DNA from: Hamadaea flava
Lineage (GTDB): Bacteria; Actinomycetota; Actinomycetes; Mycobacteriales; Micromonosporaceae
NCBI RefSeq assembly: GCF_024172085.1
Contig: NZ_JAMZDZ010000001.1
Span: 2,790,001 to 2,854,000, forward strand
DNA: 64,000 nucleotides
Direction: 5' to 3'
Positions 23,258 to 32,981 of the stretch are shown one piece after another (position 1 is the first letter of the stretch; every line of letters starts with the position of its first letter). The notes beneath the pieces are model-generated. The model was not told the origin of the DNA. It did not search any database and saw only the letters and a list, made by a program, of their open reading frames with translations. Made by a program: the position numbers and the translations under genes.

Positions 23258-23781
23258 GTACTCCTCCGATTCCATCCGAGACTGCCGGACGGAGGGGAGA
23301 CGTGCCGGCACTGCACATCTGTGACGTCACTGACCCTATGAGCGGTATGGCCGGTTTATCGCCACCTTGGGGAATCCCAGATGTCGCCTTGCCGACAGTT
23401 CAGGTGGTTTGAAGCCCAGCGGCCAGACGGATGCACGCTTCACCCGGACATCCGGGCTGGACAAGTACTCTTGGGGTACTGCGCGTTTCGTCGGCGTAGC
23501 GGGCGAGCACATAGGCTGCGCGGTCGCGGCCCACGGGATGAAGATCATCGCGCGCTCGCTGGTCTCGACCCACGCAGGCCGAATGGGTGGGCCGTAACAC
23601 CTGACCTGCGATATCGGCTTGTGTGGGGCTACCGGTTGGCCGAAACTCGGCCCGTGACCTTCAAAGCAGCAAATGTCGTGCGCCACCGCTACAACACTGC
23701 GGTATGGCCCGCTGGAGGAGTGCCGATCTCGGACAGTCAACACGCCGAGCCCGTAACGCCGCTCATGACCCAGATACCCAC
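23258..23781. other. 524-bp stretch with no supported gene
   Basis: Open frames on both strands are short, lack ribosome binding sites and have no recognisable motif. The right part (from about 23700) is the upstream region of the next gene; the left part carries the promoter of the secreted-protein gene. Confidence 0.5.
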
Positions 23782-24177
23782 ATGATCCACGATCGGGCGA
23801 TCCTCGACGGCCTGCCACGCCTGCACGACGTACGTATGCTGTGGTTCAACGACTGGTACGACGGACCCGTCGATGGCCTCGCCGAATACGCAGGCCGCGA
23901 GTACTGGTTTGCCGACATCGACGACTTCCAGGGCACCTGGCCGCAACGCCGCTACGTCCTACACCCGATCAGCACAGAACAAGCTGCCACCGAGTGGGCG
24001 CTGCATCGCGAATGCCAGGCCCGTACGGGCCTGGCCGGCTGCTGTCACGAACCCGCCTGCCCCGTGCCCCTCGACGGTGCCGGTGATCTGGAGGGCTGGT
24101 GGCGCGATCACCCCGAGCCGCACAGTCCGGACTACGTTGCAACCCCTCCGATCGGCTGGTTCACCACACCCGAGTAA
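23782..24177 (+). CDS. hypothetical acidic protein
   Basis: A 131-residue soluble protein, unrecognised. It begins MIHDRAILDGLPRLHDVRML and is rich in Trp, Asp and Glu, with a CCHEPACP cluster of three cysteines and one histidine that could bind metal. The motif YWFADIDDFQGTWPQRRYVL and the C-terminal IGWFTTPE look like real beta-rich coding sequence. An ATG at 23782 is chosen; the frame is open upstream but loses protein character there. No ribosome binding site is obvious. Small acidic proteins of this kind in accessory regions are sometimes immunity proteins, but nothing proves it here. Confidence 0.6.
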   Translation: MIHDRAILDGLPRLHDVRMLWFNDWYDGPVDGLAEYAGREYWFADIDDFQGTWPQRRYVLHPISTEQAATEWALHRECQARTGLAGCCHEPACPVPLDGAGDLEGWWRDHPEPHSPDYVATPPIGWFTTPE

Positions 24178-24476
24178 GAGTCGCTCGGCAGGCAGCTTCT
24201 GCGCTGCGCGATCTGAACGTCACCAACTCAACGATTCATGCCAATAGCACCTGCGTTCGGCGCCGTGGGCGCTCGCTCAGGGATGTCATCCGGCAGGTTT
24301 CGCAGGTAAATGCCTTGGCAGCTCGCGGCAAAGCCGAAAAGATGCAGCGTGAGGTGAGCCCACGTGCGAACGCGGATGCGGCAGATAAGAATCGGCGCCC
24401 GGATCTTCGTGTGGCGCGCGGACATCCGGCACACACAGAGCAGCGCCGATTGCCACCGGTGCATTCGGCTCCGGGT

Positions 24477-24788
24477 ATGGGAGCGGGAAAGACGAGCCAA
24501 GCACTTCAGGCGGATCTGCTATCGATCGCCTGGCCAGCACCGTGGGAGGCGTGCGCCACCGACGGCGCGTATCCGACGCCGACCGACGTACGAGCCGTCA
24601 TCAACCATGCCCTGAAGCACGGATGGCAGCCCGAAAAGCGCGGCGGAACGTTCATGCTGTCCGAACGCCAACACACCGCCGGGTTCACGTTGCCCGATTT
24701 CCTTCTGACCGACCGGGTACGGACGCCCGAGAGTGCCGACCCGACAGTCCGGGTGATCCGCGCCTCCAAACTTCGCCATGAACGATGA
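24477..24788 (+). CDS. hypothetical protein, first gene of a two-gene unit
   Basis: A 103-residue protein. The central part (TDVRAVINHALKHGWQPEKR, then GGTFML, ending TLPDFLLTDRVRTPESADPT) has the look of a short actinomycete protein family with an HGW motif. The start is uncertain: the frame is open for 380 bp upstream, but that part (24178-24476) is not protein-like in any frame. The last codons overlap the start of the HEAT-repeat gene by 11 bp, so the two are coupled. Confidence 0.55.
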   Translation: MGAGKTSQALQADLLSIAWPAPWEACATDGAYPTPTDVRAVINHALKHGWQPEKRGGTFMLSERQHTAGFTLPDFLLTDRVRTPESADPTVRVIRASKLRHER

Positions 24789-25421
24789 CCGCCTCCACGC
24801 ATCCGCAGATCCGGACATTGAGCAGTCTCATCCCACGCGAAGATCAGTATCCACAACTGATGTTCGTACCGTCGATGAGCTCCTGGAGGCGCTGCACGCC
24901 GGCGTCGCCGGGAAGCTGGACGTGTCGTCGTTGACCGACGCCATCGAGGCGCTTGTCGAAGCGCAGCCAGAGGACAGCAGAGAGGCCATTTACGCGTACA
25001 CCGGTGATGAGGGATTGCGCCTTGGGCGATCGGCCTCCTCGGCGATCCGCGCGACTTCCCCGTTCTCGTGGCCGGCCTGGCCAATCCCGAGCTACGGATG
25101 ACGGCACTGGAGGCCCTGGCCAACCAACCAGATGCCGCTCGGGTTGACGAGAAAGCTCGGTCGCTCCTTGATGATCCTGATCCGATGGTTCGTTCCCGGG
25201 CTGTCAGCGTGGTCGCCTTCTGGGCTCGGCCTGGGGCGCTCGTCACGCTGTCACCACTGGCTCAAGATTCGGTTCCTCATGTGCGGATGATCCTTGGCTG
25301 GTGCCTCGGTGGTCTTCGCGACCAAGCGGCCGAACCCATCCTGCGGGGGCTGCTCGCCGACCCCGACGAGCAGGTGCGTGCGTTCGCCGCCCGCGGCCTC
25401 GGACGGCTCAATCGCCAGTAG
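24778..25421 (+). pseudogene. HEAT-repeat protein, frameshifted
   Basis: An ATG at 24778 opens a frame with DVRTVDELLEALHAGVAGKL and EAQPEDSREAIYAYTGDEGL, then loses sense. Frame 0 takes over at about 25026 with AIGLLGDPRDFPVLVAGLAN and the HEAT repeats ALEALANQPDAARV, DPMVRSRAVSVVAFW, VPHVRMILGWCLG and DEQVRAFAARGLGRL, ending at 25421. A single +/-1 change near 25020 would restore about 214 residues. The repeats are PBS-lyase-like HEAT units used as protein-binding scaffolds. The gene faces another HEAT-repeat gene (25608-26363). Confidence 0.72.
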
Positions 25422-25607
25422 CCGGATGGTCAAGTCGGCACGTCTGGTACGCCTCAACGGGTTGCCGACGGGATCTGCGGCAAGCTCACGCCTCGACGGG
25501 AGGTGTCGGGGTTCCCCGGTGTATCCCACCTATCTGGCGGCACCGCTCCTGACCGCGCTGCAGGCGGACACGACCTGGCCATAGGTAGGCCGCTCACCCT
25601 GAGCAGA

Positions 25608-26363
25608 TCACAGATCCGATTGGTCGATCCACTCCAGGGTCGCGTAGACGTTGTCACCAATCCGCGTAAAGGCCAACTCCAACACGGCGGCGTCGCGTGC
25701 GCTGGCCACCAAGTCCGGCCACCCTAAGCTCCGGTCATGACACCAGCCAGACGATTCGTGCCCGGATCCGAAGATCCCCCGGTCTGTAACCGTCCACAGC
25801 ATGAAGATCCCCCGGTCTGTAACCGTCCACAGCATGAGGTAGAGCACCACCTGGTTACATGCGGCGAGCTCGTCGATCACTTCAGCCAACCTGGCCGATG
25901 GCCACACTCGATCCAGGATGCCTACCGATTGGCACAGGGACCCAGTCAAGGGTGGAAGCACCTCCTGCCGGCCGCCCAGCCTCGTCAAGGACCGGCGCAA
26001 AGCCACCGCCTCAGTAAAGTCCGGATCGTCACCGCTCGCCCGGAATCGGTTGTAGGCGTCCTGTAAAGCCGCGACCGTTTCCTGCGAACCGATGTCGACG
26101 AGTGCCCACGCCGCCCACTCACGCACCGTGGAGCTCTCACTTGACAGCAACTCGGTCAGAACACCCGCTGCCCGAACGTCGCCGAAATACTCGAAGACCT
26201 CGATCGCCGACAGCTGACCGTAGAACTCCGACTCGGGCAGCGCGTCAATAAGCGGATCGATCACATCAAGACCGATGGCCATCAGACCGTGCTTCGCGCC
26301 CTCGGCGACGTCCGTCGAGTCATCGTCAAGCTGTCCGATCAGCTCCAGGATCCGATCCACCAT
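25608..26363 (-). CDS. HEAT-repeat protein with internal 11-residue duplication
   Basis: A 251-residue soluble protein. The N-terminal 130 residues are HEAT-like helical repeats (DVIDPLIDALPESEFYGQLS, GVLTELLSSESSTVREWAAW, VAALQDAYNRFR). The C-terminal half holds a tandem in-frame duplication MLWTVTDRGIF-MLWTVTDRGIF at about residues 177-198, caused by a perfect 33-bp repeat. The ATG at 26363 is the first codon of the frame. Function unknown; as with the convergent HEAT gene, a scaffold or immunity-like role is possible but unproven. Confidence 0.75.
   Translation of the reverse strand: MVDRILELIGQLDDDSTDVAEGAKHGLMAIGLDVIDPLIDALPESEFYGQLSAIEVFEYFGDVRAAGVLTELLSSESSTVREWAAWALVDIGSQETVAALQDAYNRFRASGDDPDFTEAVALRRSLTRLGGRQEVLPPLTGSLCQSVGILDRVWPSARLAEVIDELAACNQVVLYLMLWTVTDRGIFMLWTVTDRGIFGSGHESSGWCHDRSLGWPDLVASARDAAVLELAFTRIGDNVYATLEWIDQSDL
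25770..25835. repeat. perfect 33-bp tandem duplication
   Basis: 25770-25802 and 25803-25835 are identical, each starting GAAGATCCCCCGG. The unit length is a multiple of three, so the HEAT gene stays in frame and gains 11 residues. Recent slippage is likely, since the copies have not diverged. Confidence 0.9.
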
Positions 26364-26830
26364 GACCGCCGATTGTGCACCTCACCAGCGAGGTCAACCA
26401 GCGAGTTCCGACCGAGTCCGCCTTTCACGCAGCTTTCGCTCCTATTTGGTTCAGTCTCGACGGGCCCCTCCTCTTAGTGGTCAGGGCCCTCAATCGCGGT
26501 GATCCGGCCAGGATCCCGGCGAGTTGTCCGAGCTCGTGCCACGACGCCGCAGACCAGACTCGTCACCAGGGCCGACAGCCACCTGCGAAGTGAAAGCCGC
26601 GATCCTCCTTCTCGGCTCCTCCGCCATAGCCGTCCACGGTGACCGGTAAACCGCCTACCAGATGAGAGCCACCCAAAGCTGCGGTGGGCAGCCGAAATGA
26701 AAGCGTTCCGCCGGTCGCCTCGACCCAGCCTGACTGTGGTCGTAGCACGAGTAGATAGAAGCCGAAGCGTGTCCCGGTCGAGGTAGAGGGCCTGGCGTGT
26801 TCGGCGGCCATCACTGTGGTCGCTGCTGAA
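26364..26830. other. 467-bp stretch, one doubtful leftward ORF
   Basis: The only protein-like segment is leftward at 26563-26814 (83 residues, including YLLVLRPQSGWVEATGG and VTVDGYGGGAEKEDRG). It has no ribosome binding site and no family I know, and may be a gene remnant. Confidence 0.3.
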
Positions 26831-27250
26831 TCACACCGGTGCGTTGGATGCCTTCACCGGTGACGCCGAGCTGATGGGTTGGGGTGGACGTCTGCGCGCC
26901 TCGAACCGCTCCTGGGCGTCAACGACTGCGTCCGCGTACCTGGTGGCCCAGGCGCCCATCATCTGCATCGGCTCCAGCAGCGCGTCGCCCGCTTCCGTAA
27001 GCGCGTAGTCCACGCGGGGCGGCGTTTCCCGGTATGGCCGGCGTTCCACCAAGCCGTTGTACTCCAATCGGCGCAGCGCCTCGTTGAGCGCCTTGGGGCT
27101 GATCCCGCCGATCCGGGCGAGGAGCACCGCCGGCCTTGTGGGACCGTACGCACCGATCGTGAACACGACGACGCTGTCCCAGCGGTTGGCGAGGACCTCG
27201 AACGCCACGCGGGCGCGGCAATCGGAGGTGTAGACAGCGGCGTCACTCAT
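26831..27250 (-). CDS. HxlR family transcriptional regulator
   Basis: A 139-residue winged-helix regulator. The HxlR core is clear: CRARVAFEVLANRWDSVVVF, the recognition region GGISPKALNEALRRLEYNGL, and the wing VERRPYRETPPRVDYALTEAG. HxlR proteins sense electrophiles or redox state, often through a conserved N-terminal Cys; Cys11 is in that position. It is divergent (110 bp) from an F420-reductase-like enzyme, its probable target. Confidence 0.93.
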   Translation of the reverse strand: MSDAAVYTSDCRARVAFEVLANRWDSVVVFTIGAYGPTRPAVLLARIGGISPKALNEALRRLEYNGLVERRPYRETPPRVDYALTEAGDALLEPMQMMGAWATRYADAVVDAQERFEARRRPPQPISSASPVKASNAPV

Positions 27251-27360
27251 GCGTCAATCCTGCCCGATGTATCGCACACCATTCGGTTTGCATCGGCCTG
27301 TCTAACGTCCTGCAGGGTGGTCGGCATCGAGCCGCCCCATAACGGAACGGAGCAGAACAG

Positions 27361-28017
27361 GTGAAGATCGGCATACTTGGGACGGGCGGCATGGCGGCGA
27401 CGCTCGGCGGCGCATGGACCGCGGCGGGCCACAGCGTGGTGATCGGCGGGCGCAGTCAGGAACGTGCGGAACGGACCGCCGGACGAATCGGTGCCGCTGG
27501 GCACGGCACCCTCGCGGATGCCGCGGGTCACGGCGACGCCATCCTCGTGGCTGTGCCTGCGATAGATGCGCCTCAACTGGTGGGCAGCCTTGCCGGTAGC
27601 CTCGCTGGGCGGACGGTCATCGACTGCACCAACCCCATCGTGCCGACCGGCGACGGACTCATGCTCAACACCGGTAGCGCCACGTCTGTGGCACACCAAC
27701 TCGCAACGGCCGCACCTGACGCGTGCGTGGTCAAGGCATTCAATCTCTGCCACGTGAGTATCTGGACCCTGCGTCCGCCAAGGTTCGAGGATCTACCGCT
27801 GGCGGTGCCCTACTGCTCCGATCACCCCACAGCAGCCGCAGCGACGCAGACGCTGATCAGCTCGATCGGCTGCACGCCGGCACCGTGCGGCGGGCTGGCG
27901 CGGGCGGCGTATCTCGAGGCGACAGCGGCACTAGCGATCGGGCTGTGGTGGGCGGGCGGACAGCCGCGCGCTGCGTTCCCATCCCTGGCCGAGGTGCCGC
28001 AATCCCTGAACGATTGA
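27361..28017 (+). CDS. NADPH-dependent F420 reductase-like Rossmann protein
   Basis: A 218-residue soluble protein of the F420:NADP oxidoreductase / 3-hydroxyisobutyrate-like superfamily. The N-terminal MKIGILGTGGMAATLGGAW is the dinucleotide-binding motif. VVIGGRSQERAE follows with the Arg-Ser pair typical of NADPH preference, then DAILVAVPA, TVIDCTNPI and VVKAFN, matching the F420_oxidored pattern. It starts at a GTG (27361) with GGAG about 9 bp upstream. Actinomycetes have F420, but related proteins also work without it. It is divergent from the HxlR gene, a frequent pairing for redox-stress enzymes. Confidence 0.88.
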   Translation: MKIGILGTGGMAATLGGAWTAAGHSVVIGGRSQERAERTAGRIGAAGHGTLADAAGHGDAILVAVPAIDAPQLVGSLAGSLAGRTVIDCTNPIVPTGDGLMLNTGSATSVAHQLATAAPDACVVKAFNLCHVSIWTLRPPRFEDLPLAVPYCSDHPTAAAATQTLISSIGCTPAPCGGLARAAYLEATAALAIGLWWAGGQPRAAFPSLAEVPQSLND

Positions 28018-28093
28018 CAGCGAGTCCAGATACTTCGGGCCGGCGCAGCCGAATTCGATCGCCGACGCCACCCCGCGCAGAACATCCGCACAA

Positions 28094-28234
28094 CTATGCC
28101 GCGATCCGGGATTCGTGGATCAATCTGCCGAGGACCTGCCGAGACTTGATCTTCCGCGCCGGGAGCGGGATGACGTTGGGATGGGCGGTGACGCCGAGGA
28201 TGTGCATGATGACGGTCGCGACTCCACACGGTCC
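28094..28234 (-). pseudogene. integrase-core transposase remnant
   Basis: The leftward frame reads GVATVIMHILGVTAHPN and, with no gap, ARKIKSRQVLGRLIHESRIA to a stop. The first piece resembles the ILGVTAHP motif inside DDE/integrase-core transposases; the second resembles their C-terminal end (VLGGLINEY-AA). The middle of the protein is missing, so an internal deletion is inferred. No terminal inverted repeats were found by eye. The rest of 28018-28383 holds nothing else I can support. Confidence 0.45.
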
Positions 28235-28383
28235 GGCAACACCGCCCGACCAGCGACGTTCAGATGAAACGGGGTCAGTGAACGGCGGATTCACTCGTCG
28301 GAAAGTCGGCCGGCTCGGCGCGCCGTCATGATATCGACCAAGAGCGAGACGGCCAGGAGCACCCGGTATTGGTCCGGCCCGTC

Positions 28384-30638
28384 TCACCGCGCGTCGAGGT
28401 CGGCCAGCACCCGCTGCGCCTCGGTAATGGATTCCGCGTGGCTCCAGCCTTCTTCGCAGAGCCGGAGGGCGCGACGTAGATGGTCCCGGGCGAGGTCGAC
28501 CGCCTCAACCGCGCCGTGCGCCTTGCCGAGTGCGATGTGGACCAACCCGATGAGGCTCAGCGCACCGAACTCCTCGGACTCGGGCAGGCTGACCACCGCG
28601 AGTTCGACCGTCTCGCGCCATCGCCCCGCATCGGCTAGTGCCGCGATCATGTTGGCCAGTGCCACGACCTTCGCCACCCGGGCGGGTGCCGGAGCGAGGG
28701 GCCGCTCGTCGATGGCGCGCAGGACCAGGTGAAACGCGTCGATGGCCTCCTCGGTTTGGCCGGACCGACGGAGGGCGATCGCCCCACCTGTGCACGACTG
28801 GACATACATGTCATGGTTGTCCGCGGCGTCGCACAGCTCCTGTGCACGGCGGTAGGCGGGCACCGCCTCGGCGTACTCGCCCGCGCCACGCCACGCCACG
28901 GCCACGTAATACATCGCATTGGCCTGCTCGGTCAGGTCGCCCAGCTCATCGGCGAGGTGGTATGCCTGCATCGCGAGCGCCGCGCCCTCGGCGTGCCGCC
29001 GTTCACAGACGCTGGCGGCCCACGAGGCGTAATTCAGGTGCGTGATCTCCTGCCTGCGGTCGGGCAGCCTCGCCGCCGCAGCCCGGGACGAGTAGTAGAT
29101 CTCCGGCCAGTGCGGCCAGTCGATGGAGCGGTCGGAGTCCCAGTGCATCGCTTCGGCGACGTCGACGACAAGCTGATCACGTCCAGCGGCGGCAGCGGCT
29201 CGGAACGCCGCGAACCAGTTGTCACTTTCCGCCTGCAGCCAGGCGTTGGCGTGTTCCTCGGTATCCAGCGAGACCAGACCGCGCCACGTCTTCGGCGGAG
29301 CGCCGAATCCGGGCTCGAACCATCGCCCGGCCACGATCGCCGTCTCCAGCAGCCAGTCGTGCATCCGGTGCTCCGTCGACGTACGCGTGTCGACGAGCTC
29401 CTCGTGACGCAACCGGTCGGCAGCGAAGAGCCGCAGGAGATCGTGGAATCGGAAGCCATCCGCCCCGTCCGCGAGAAGCAGTCCCAGGTCGACCAGCTCA
29501 TCAAGGAGGTCTTCGGCGGCATACACGTCTTCATCGCTGAGTGTTGACCCGGTAGCGGTGAGCACCGCTGCGATCGGCACCGCGAAGTCCGGACCGGGAA
29601 CGTGGGCAAGGCGACGGAATATGGTCTTTCCCTGCTGGTGGAGCCGGTTATACGAGAGACCGAAGGCGGCGGCCAGGCTGACGTCCCCCGTCGCCAGGTT
29701 GGCTAGACGCCGATCGGCGTCGGCGAGTCGCTGGGCAAGATGACCCATGGTCCAACCAGGACGGCTGGCCAACCGGGTTCCGGCGATCCGCAACGCCAAC
29801 GGCAGGTTGCCACACATGGCCGCCACTGCGCTCAGTTCCGCCTCCGGTGCCGACCCCGCGATTGCCTCGAGCAAGCCTTCGGACTCTGCCTCGGACAGCG
29901 GCGGCAGTCCGATCCGGATGATGCCCTCCAGCCCGCCCAGGCTGCGCCGACTCGTCACGATGACCATCCCGGCTCCGGTGTCCGGAAGTAACTGGCGGAC
30001 CTGGGCCTCGTCACCGGCGTCGTCGAGAACTAAGAGGCAGCGCCGCTCGCGCAGCAGCATGCGCAACTGGCTGGAACGCTTGCCGAGGTCGTAGTCCATG
30101 GTGCGGGGGTTGACCTCCAAAGCGCGCAGCAGGCGGGTGAGCGCCTCCCCCACCGGCACCGGCGTCACACCCATGCCCTGAAGATTCACGTACAACTGCC
30201 CGTCGGGAAATCGATCGCGCAACTGCTCGGCCGCTCGGACAGCCAGCGCGGTCTTACCCAGCCGCCGGCCCCATGCACCACGAACACCGGCGTCGGATCG
30301 CCAGCCGACGCCTTATCGGCGGCCGCCGTGAGCAGCGACAGCTCGTCGGCGCGCCCGACGAAGTCACCGAGACCGCGCGGAAGCTGACCCACACGCAGCC
30401 ACCCGGCCGTGCTCTCCGCGCGTCCGGCCCGCGCCCGTTCGATCAGCCCGGCGCGATCAGCCTCGTTCAGCGCCAGCGCATCGGCCAACGCGACGAGCGT
30501 ACGCGCCTGCGGTGTCCGGCTGTGCCCCCGCTCCATGTCGCTGATCGCGCGAGCGCTAACGCCGGAGGCATCCGCCAACTCCTCTATGGTCATGCCGGCC
30601 GCACGACGGCACGCCCGCTACATCTCTGCGAAGGACAC
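28384..30638 (-). pseudogene. XRE-NB-ARC-TPR regulator inactivated by a nonsense codon and a frameshift
   Basis: The gene would start at a GTG (30638, GGGGG upstream) as VSFAEM, then meets TAG at 30618-30620 where RACRRAAGMTIEELADASGV continues the XRE helix-turn-helix. Near 30260 one base is missing inside the P-loop: FVVHGAGG is followed, in the next frame, by LGKTALAVRAAEQLRDRFPD. Beyond that the NB-ARC (CLLVLDDAGDEAQV, NLPLALRIAGTR) and TPR domains stay intact for 600 residues to 28384. Two independent lesions at key places argue for a true pseudogene rather than one sequencing error. It is similar in plan to the regulator at 14769-17636 but has no SARP domain. Confidence 0.85.
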
Positions 30639-31200
30639 GCGAGCCCCCAATACTGGAATCTGGCGAATCGCGGCCGACGCGTCATCGAGTGGCCCCAGAC
30701 CATGATCGCTGATCGGGGCGTCGAATACGTGTCCGCTGTTCGGCTCGTTTCGCGCCGGGACCCAAACCCCGCAGGTCTCCGACGCCAATCCCGGTCCTGC
30801 GAAGCCGCGACTATCTGCCTGACTTCGAAATCGGGTGCGATGGGTGAGTCATCGAGGCCCCTTCTGAACCGGAGAAAAGGTCAAGACCCGCCCGGTCGAT
30901 TCCGCCGGACACGTCGCTCGGCGCGAGCGACGGTCAGATCACCGTCTCGCGCTCGGACGTTGGCGCGCTGTCGACGCTGTGGTTCGTCTCTTCGTCCTGC
31001 TCACGCTGGGCGGTGGGGCGCTCTTGCTGATCCCCGTTGTACGCACGACGCTGAACCGAACCCGTGGCGTGGCACCAACCGGACGATGGGGCGGAGTGCC
31101 CGGGCCGGGTTGGGTGCGGTCGTCGGCCTGACCGTTTCGGCGCTGATCGCCGGCCGGTGTCGCGTACACCAAGCTGACGGCGCTTTGAGCCGTCCCGCAC
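30639..31200. other. 562-bp stretch, possible decayed membrane-protein piece
   Basis: No intact gene. On the plus strand SDGQITVSRSDVGALSTLWF (near 30925-30985) is followed in another frame by VLLTLGGGALLLIPVVRTTL (near 30990-31055), and later by GLGAVVGLTVSALIAG. These hydrophobic pieces may be remnants of one membrane protein; I cannot name it. Confidence 0.3.
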
Positions 31201-31241
31201 GAGGAGGTGTTGCCCTGCGGGCCCGGGGCAGCAACACCTCC
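31201..31241 (-). terminator. terminator of the esterase gene
   Basis: A perfect 12-bp inverted repeat (AGGAGGTGTTGC at 31201-31212 with 31230-31241) directly after the stop of the leftward esterase gene (31250). Confidence 0.75.
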
Positions 31242-31249
31242 TGGGCGGG

Positions 31250-32554
31250 TTACGGGCTGGTGCAGGAGAGAGTCGGTACGGCGGCGCTGCCGTTACCGAG
31301 GAATCCGTACGTGGTGGAGCCGTTGGCCGCGACCGCGCCGTTCCAGGTCGTGTTCTTGACGGTATAGGTAGGTGGGCTGCCCGAGACCGTGCCGTTCCAT
31401 ACCTGAGAAACGGTGACACCGCTGGGGAACGTCATACGGACGGTCCAGCCGGTGATGGCGGAGGTGCCGGCGCGCACGGTTACCTCACCTTGGAAGCCGC
31501 CGGGCCACATGTTGATCTGCGAGTAGGAGGCCGTGCAGGCGCCCGTTGTCGGTGGCGGGCTGCTGGGCGGCGGGCTCGACGGTGACGGGCTCGACGGTGA
31601 CGGGCTGGGCGAAGTGGTGATGCCGAAGAACGCGATCGCCGCGGCGGCCATTCCGGTCGACGGCAGGCTGTGCCCGGCGCCTTGGATGCTGTACGCCTCG
31701 GTGAGGATGGTGCCGGAGGCGTTGGCGTAACGGCGGCGGTTCCAGCCCGCCTGCGGGGTGTCGGTGGACGTCGGCGTCTGGCTCAGGCCGAACACGTTGG
31801 TCCACTGCTCGATCTCTTCCTGCAACAGTTGGTACGGAACGAGCGTGTCGCTGGTGCCATGCCACAGTTGTACGCGGGGGCGGGCGCCGGTGTAGCCGGG
31901 GAATGCCTGGCGGACAGCGTCGCCCCATTGCTGCGGCGTGCGGTCCATGCTTCCGCCGGTGCATTGGCTGGTGCCGGGCGGGTAGTCGGCGGCGTTGGCG
32001 AAGCAGTTGAACGGCACACCCATGAACGCGGCGCCGGCCTTGAACACGTCGGGGTAGAGAGCGAGCATCTGGTTGGTCATCATGCCGCCCGATGAGCTGC
32101 CGGTGGCGAAGACCCGGTTGGGGTCGCCGCCGTACTGCTGCTCGGCGTAGCTGACCATCGACATGATGGAGACCGGATCGCTTCCCCCGCCGCGCCGCTT
32201 GGAGGCGTCGGACCAGGTGTCGAAGCAGTTGCCGAAGCCCGCCTGCTGCGTGGCGGTGGGATAGATGACGATGAAGCCGTACTGATTGGACAGTGCCGCG
32301 AACTCGCTGCTGGCGTAGAAGCCCGGTCCGGACCCGCCGCAACCGTGCATGGCGACCACTATCGCGGCGTTGGCGGGGCGGACGTCGGGAACATAGATGT
32401 GCATCCGCATGCCGCCTGGGTTGGCGCCGAAGCTGGTCACCTCGGTCAGCGTCGCGGCGGAGGCGGGCGGGGTGAGGCTGGGGGCGACAAGCGTCGGGAC
32501 GGTCACCGCAAGGACCGCGGCCACGCCGACGAGCGCCTTTTGATGAGGTTTCAC
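31250..32554 (-). CDS. secreted CE1 (PHB depolymerase-type) esterase with C-terminal CBM2
   Basis: A 434-residue exported enzyme. A Sec signal peptide (VKPHQKALVGVAAVLAVTVP to ASAA, residues 1-34) is followed by an alpha/beta-hydrolase catalytic domain of the PHB-depolymerase/CE1 esterase type. The oxyanion-hole motif is VAMHGCGGSGPG and the nucleophile Ser154 is in ATGSSSGGMM; GAGHSLP supplies the catalytic His. A Ser/Pro linker of about 25 residues leads to a C-terminal CBM2 of about 95 residues (CTASYSQINMWPGGFQGEVT, WNGAVAANGSTTYGFLG), which binds cellulose or xylan. Likely acetylxylan or feruloyl esterase acting on plant wall polysaccharides. The GTG at 32554 has AAGGA upstream; the open frame before it is not used. 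Confidence 0.93.
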   Translation of the reverse strand: MKPHQKALVGVAAVLAVTVPTLVAPSLTPPASAATLTEVTSFGANPGGMRMHIYVPDVRPANAAIVVAMHGCGGSGPGFYASSEFAALSNQYGFIVIYPTATQQAGFGNCFDTWSDASKRRGGGSDPVSIMSMVSYAEQQYGGDPNRVFATGSSSGGMMTNQMLALYPDVFKAGAAFMGVPFNCFANAADYPPGTSQCTGGSMDRTPQQWGDAVRQAFPGYTGARPRVQLWHGTSDTLVPYQLLQEEIEQWTNVFGLSQTPTSTDTPQAGWNRRRYANASGTILTEAYSIQGAGHSLPSTGMAAAAIAFFGITTSPSPSPSSPSPSSPPPSSPPPTTGACTASYSQINMWPGGFQGEVTVRAGTSAITGWTVRMTFPSGVTVSQVWNGTVSGSPPTYTVKNTTWNGAVAANGSTTYGFLGNGSAAVPTLSCTSP

Positions 32555-32981
32555 GCGCTTCCTTCCTCGAACATGATCCTTCGGATCGGGCACGGCGCGG
32601 CCGGACGGTTCGCGTGGCGGCGTGCCCGTCGTGGTGGACGCATGGCGGGTCGCGCCATGTGGGGGTGTCACCGGCTTGGTCTGGGACGACGCCGGCTGGG
32701 CATGTTCCGATCGACCCGCCGTGGTGCCTTCGCTGCTGGGATCGGCGGGCAGAAACATTACATTTAGTCTGCCTGCGGTCCGCATAAGTGTCAATCGACA
32801 GTGTCAGATGTGTTCGAGACCGGCTCCGCCGGGCCAATCATCACCGGGCGAGCAGACGCAGTGCCGGCGGCGCGGCCCGACCACTTCGTACGCTCGCTCC
32901 GCGAAAGTGCCGGCGATACATCCCCACCAGCAGTCGAGGTCGCGCTTGAGATGCCACGCCAGCCGCCGGGGCAGTCCGATC
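32555..32981. other. esterase upstream region, no gene
   Basis: The segment holds an A+T-rich island (about 32752-32800, including ACATTACATTTAGT) that probably carries the esterase promoter. Open frames here are antisense or out-of-frame shadows. Confidence 0.5.

Noticed and set aside
24178-24476. Possible leftward gene with a CETC motif (KAFTCETCRMTSLSERPRRR)
   Set aside because: The motif is isolated, the frame has no start signal and neighbouring residues are arginine-rich noise; at most a remnant.
31250-32837. Second leftward frame overlapping the CE1 esterase
   Set aside because: Arginine-rich, no motifs, while the esterase frame has a signal peptide, catalytic motifs and a CBM2 domain.
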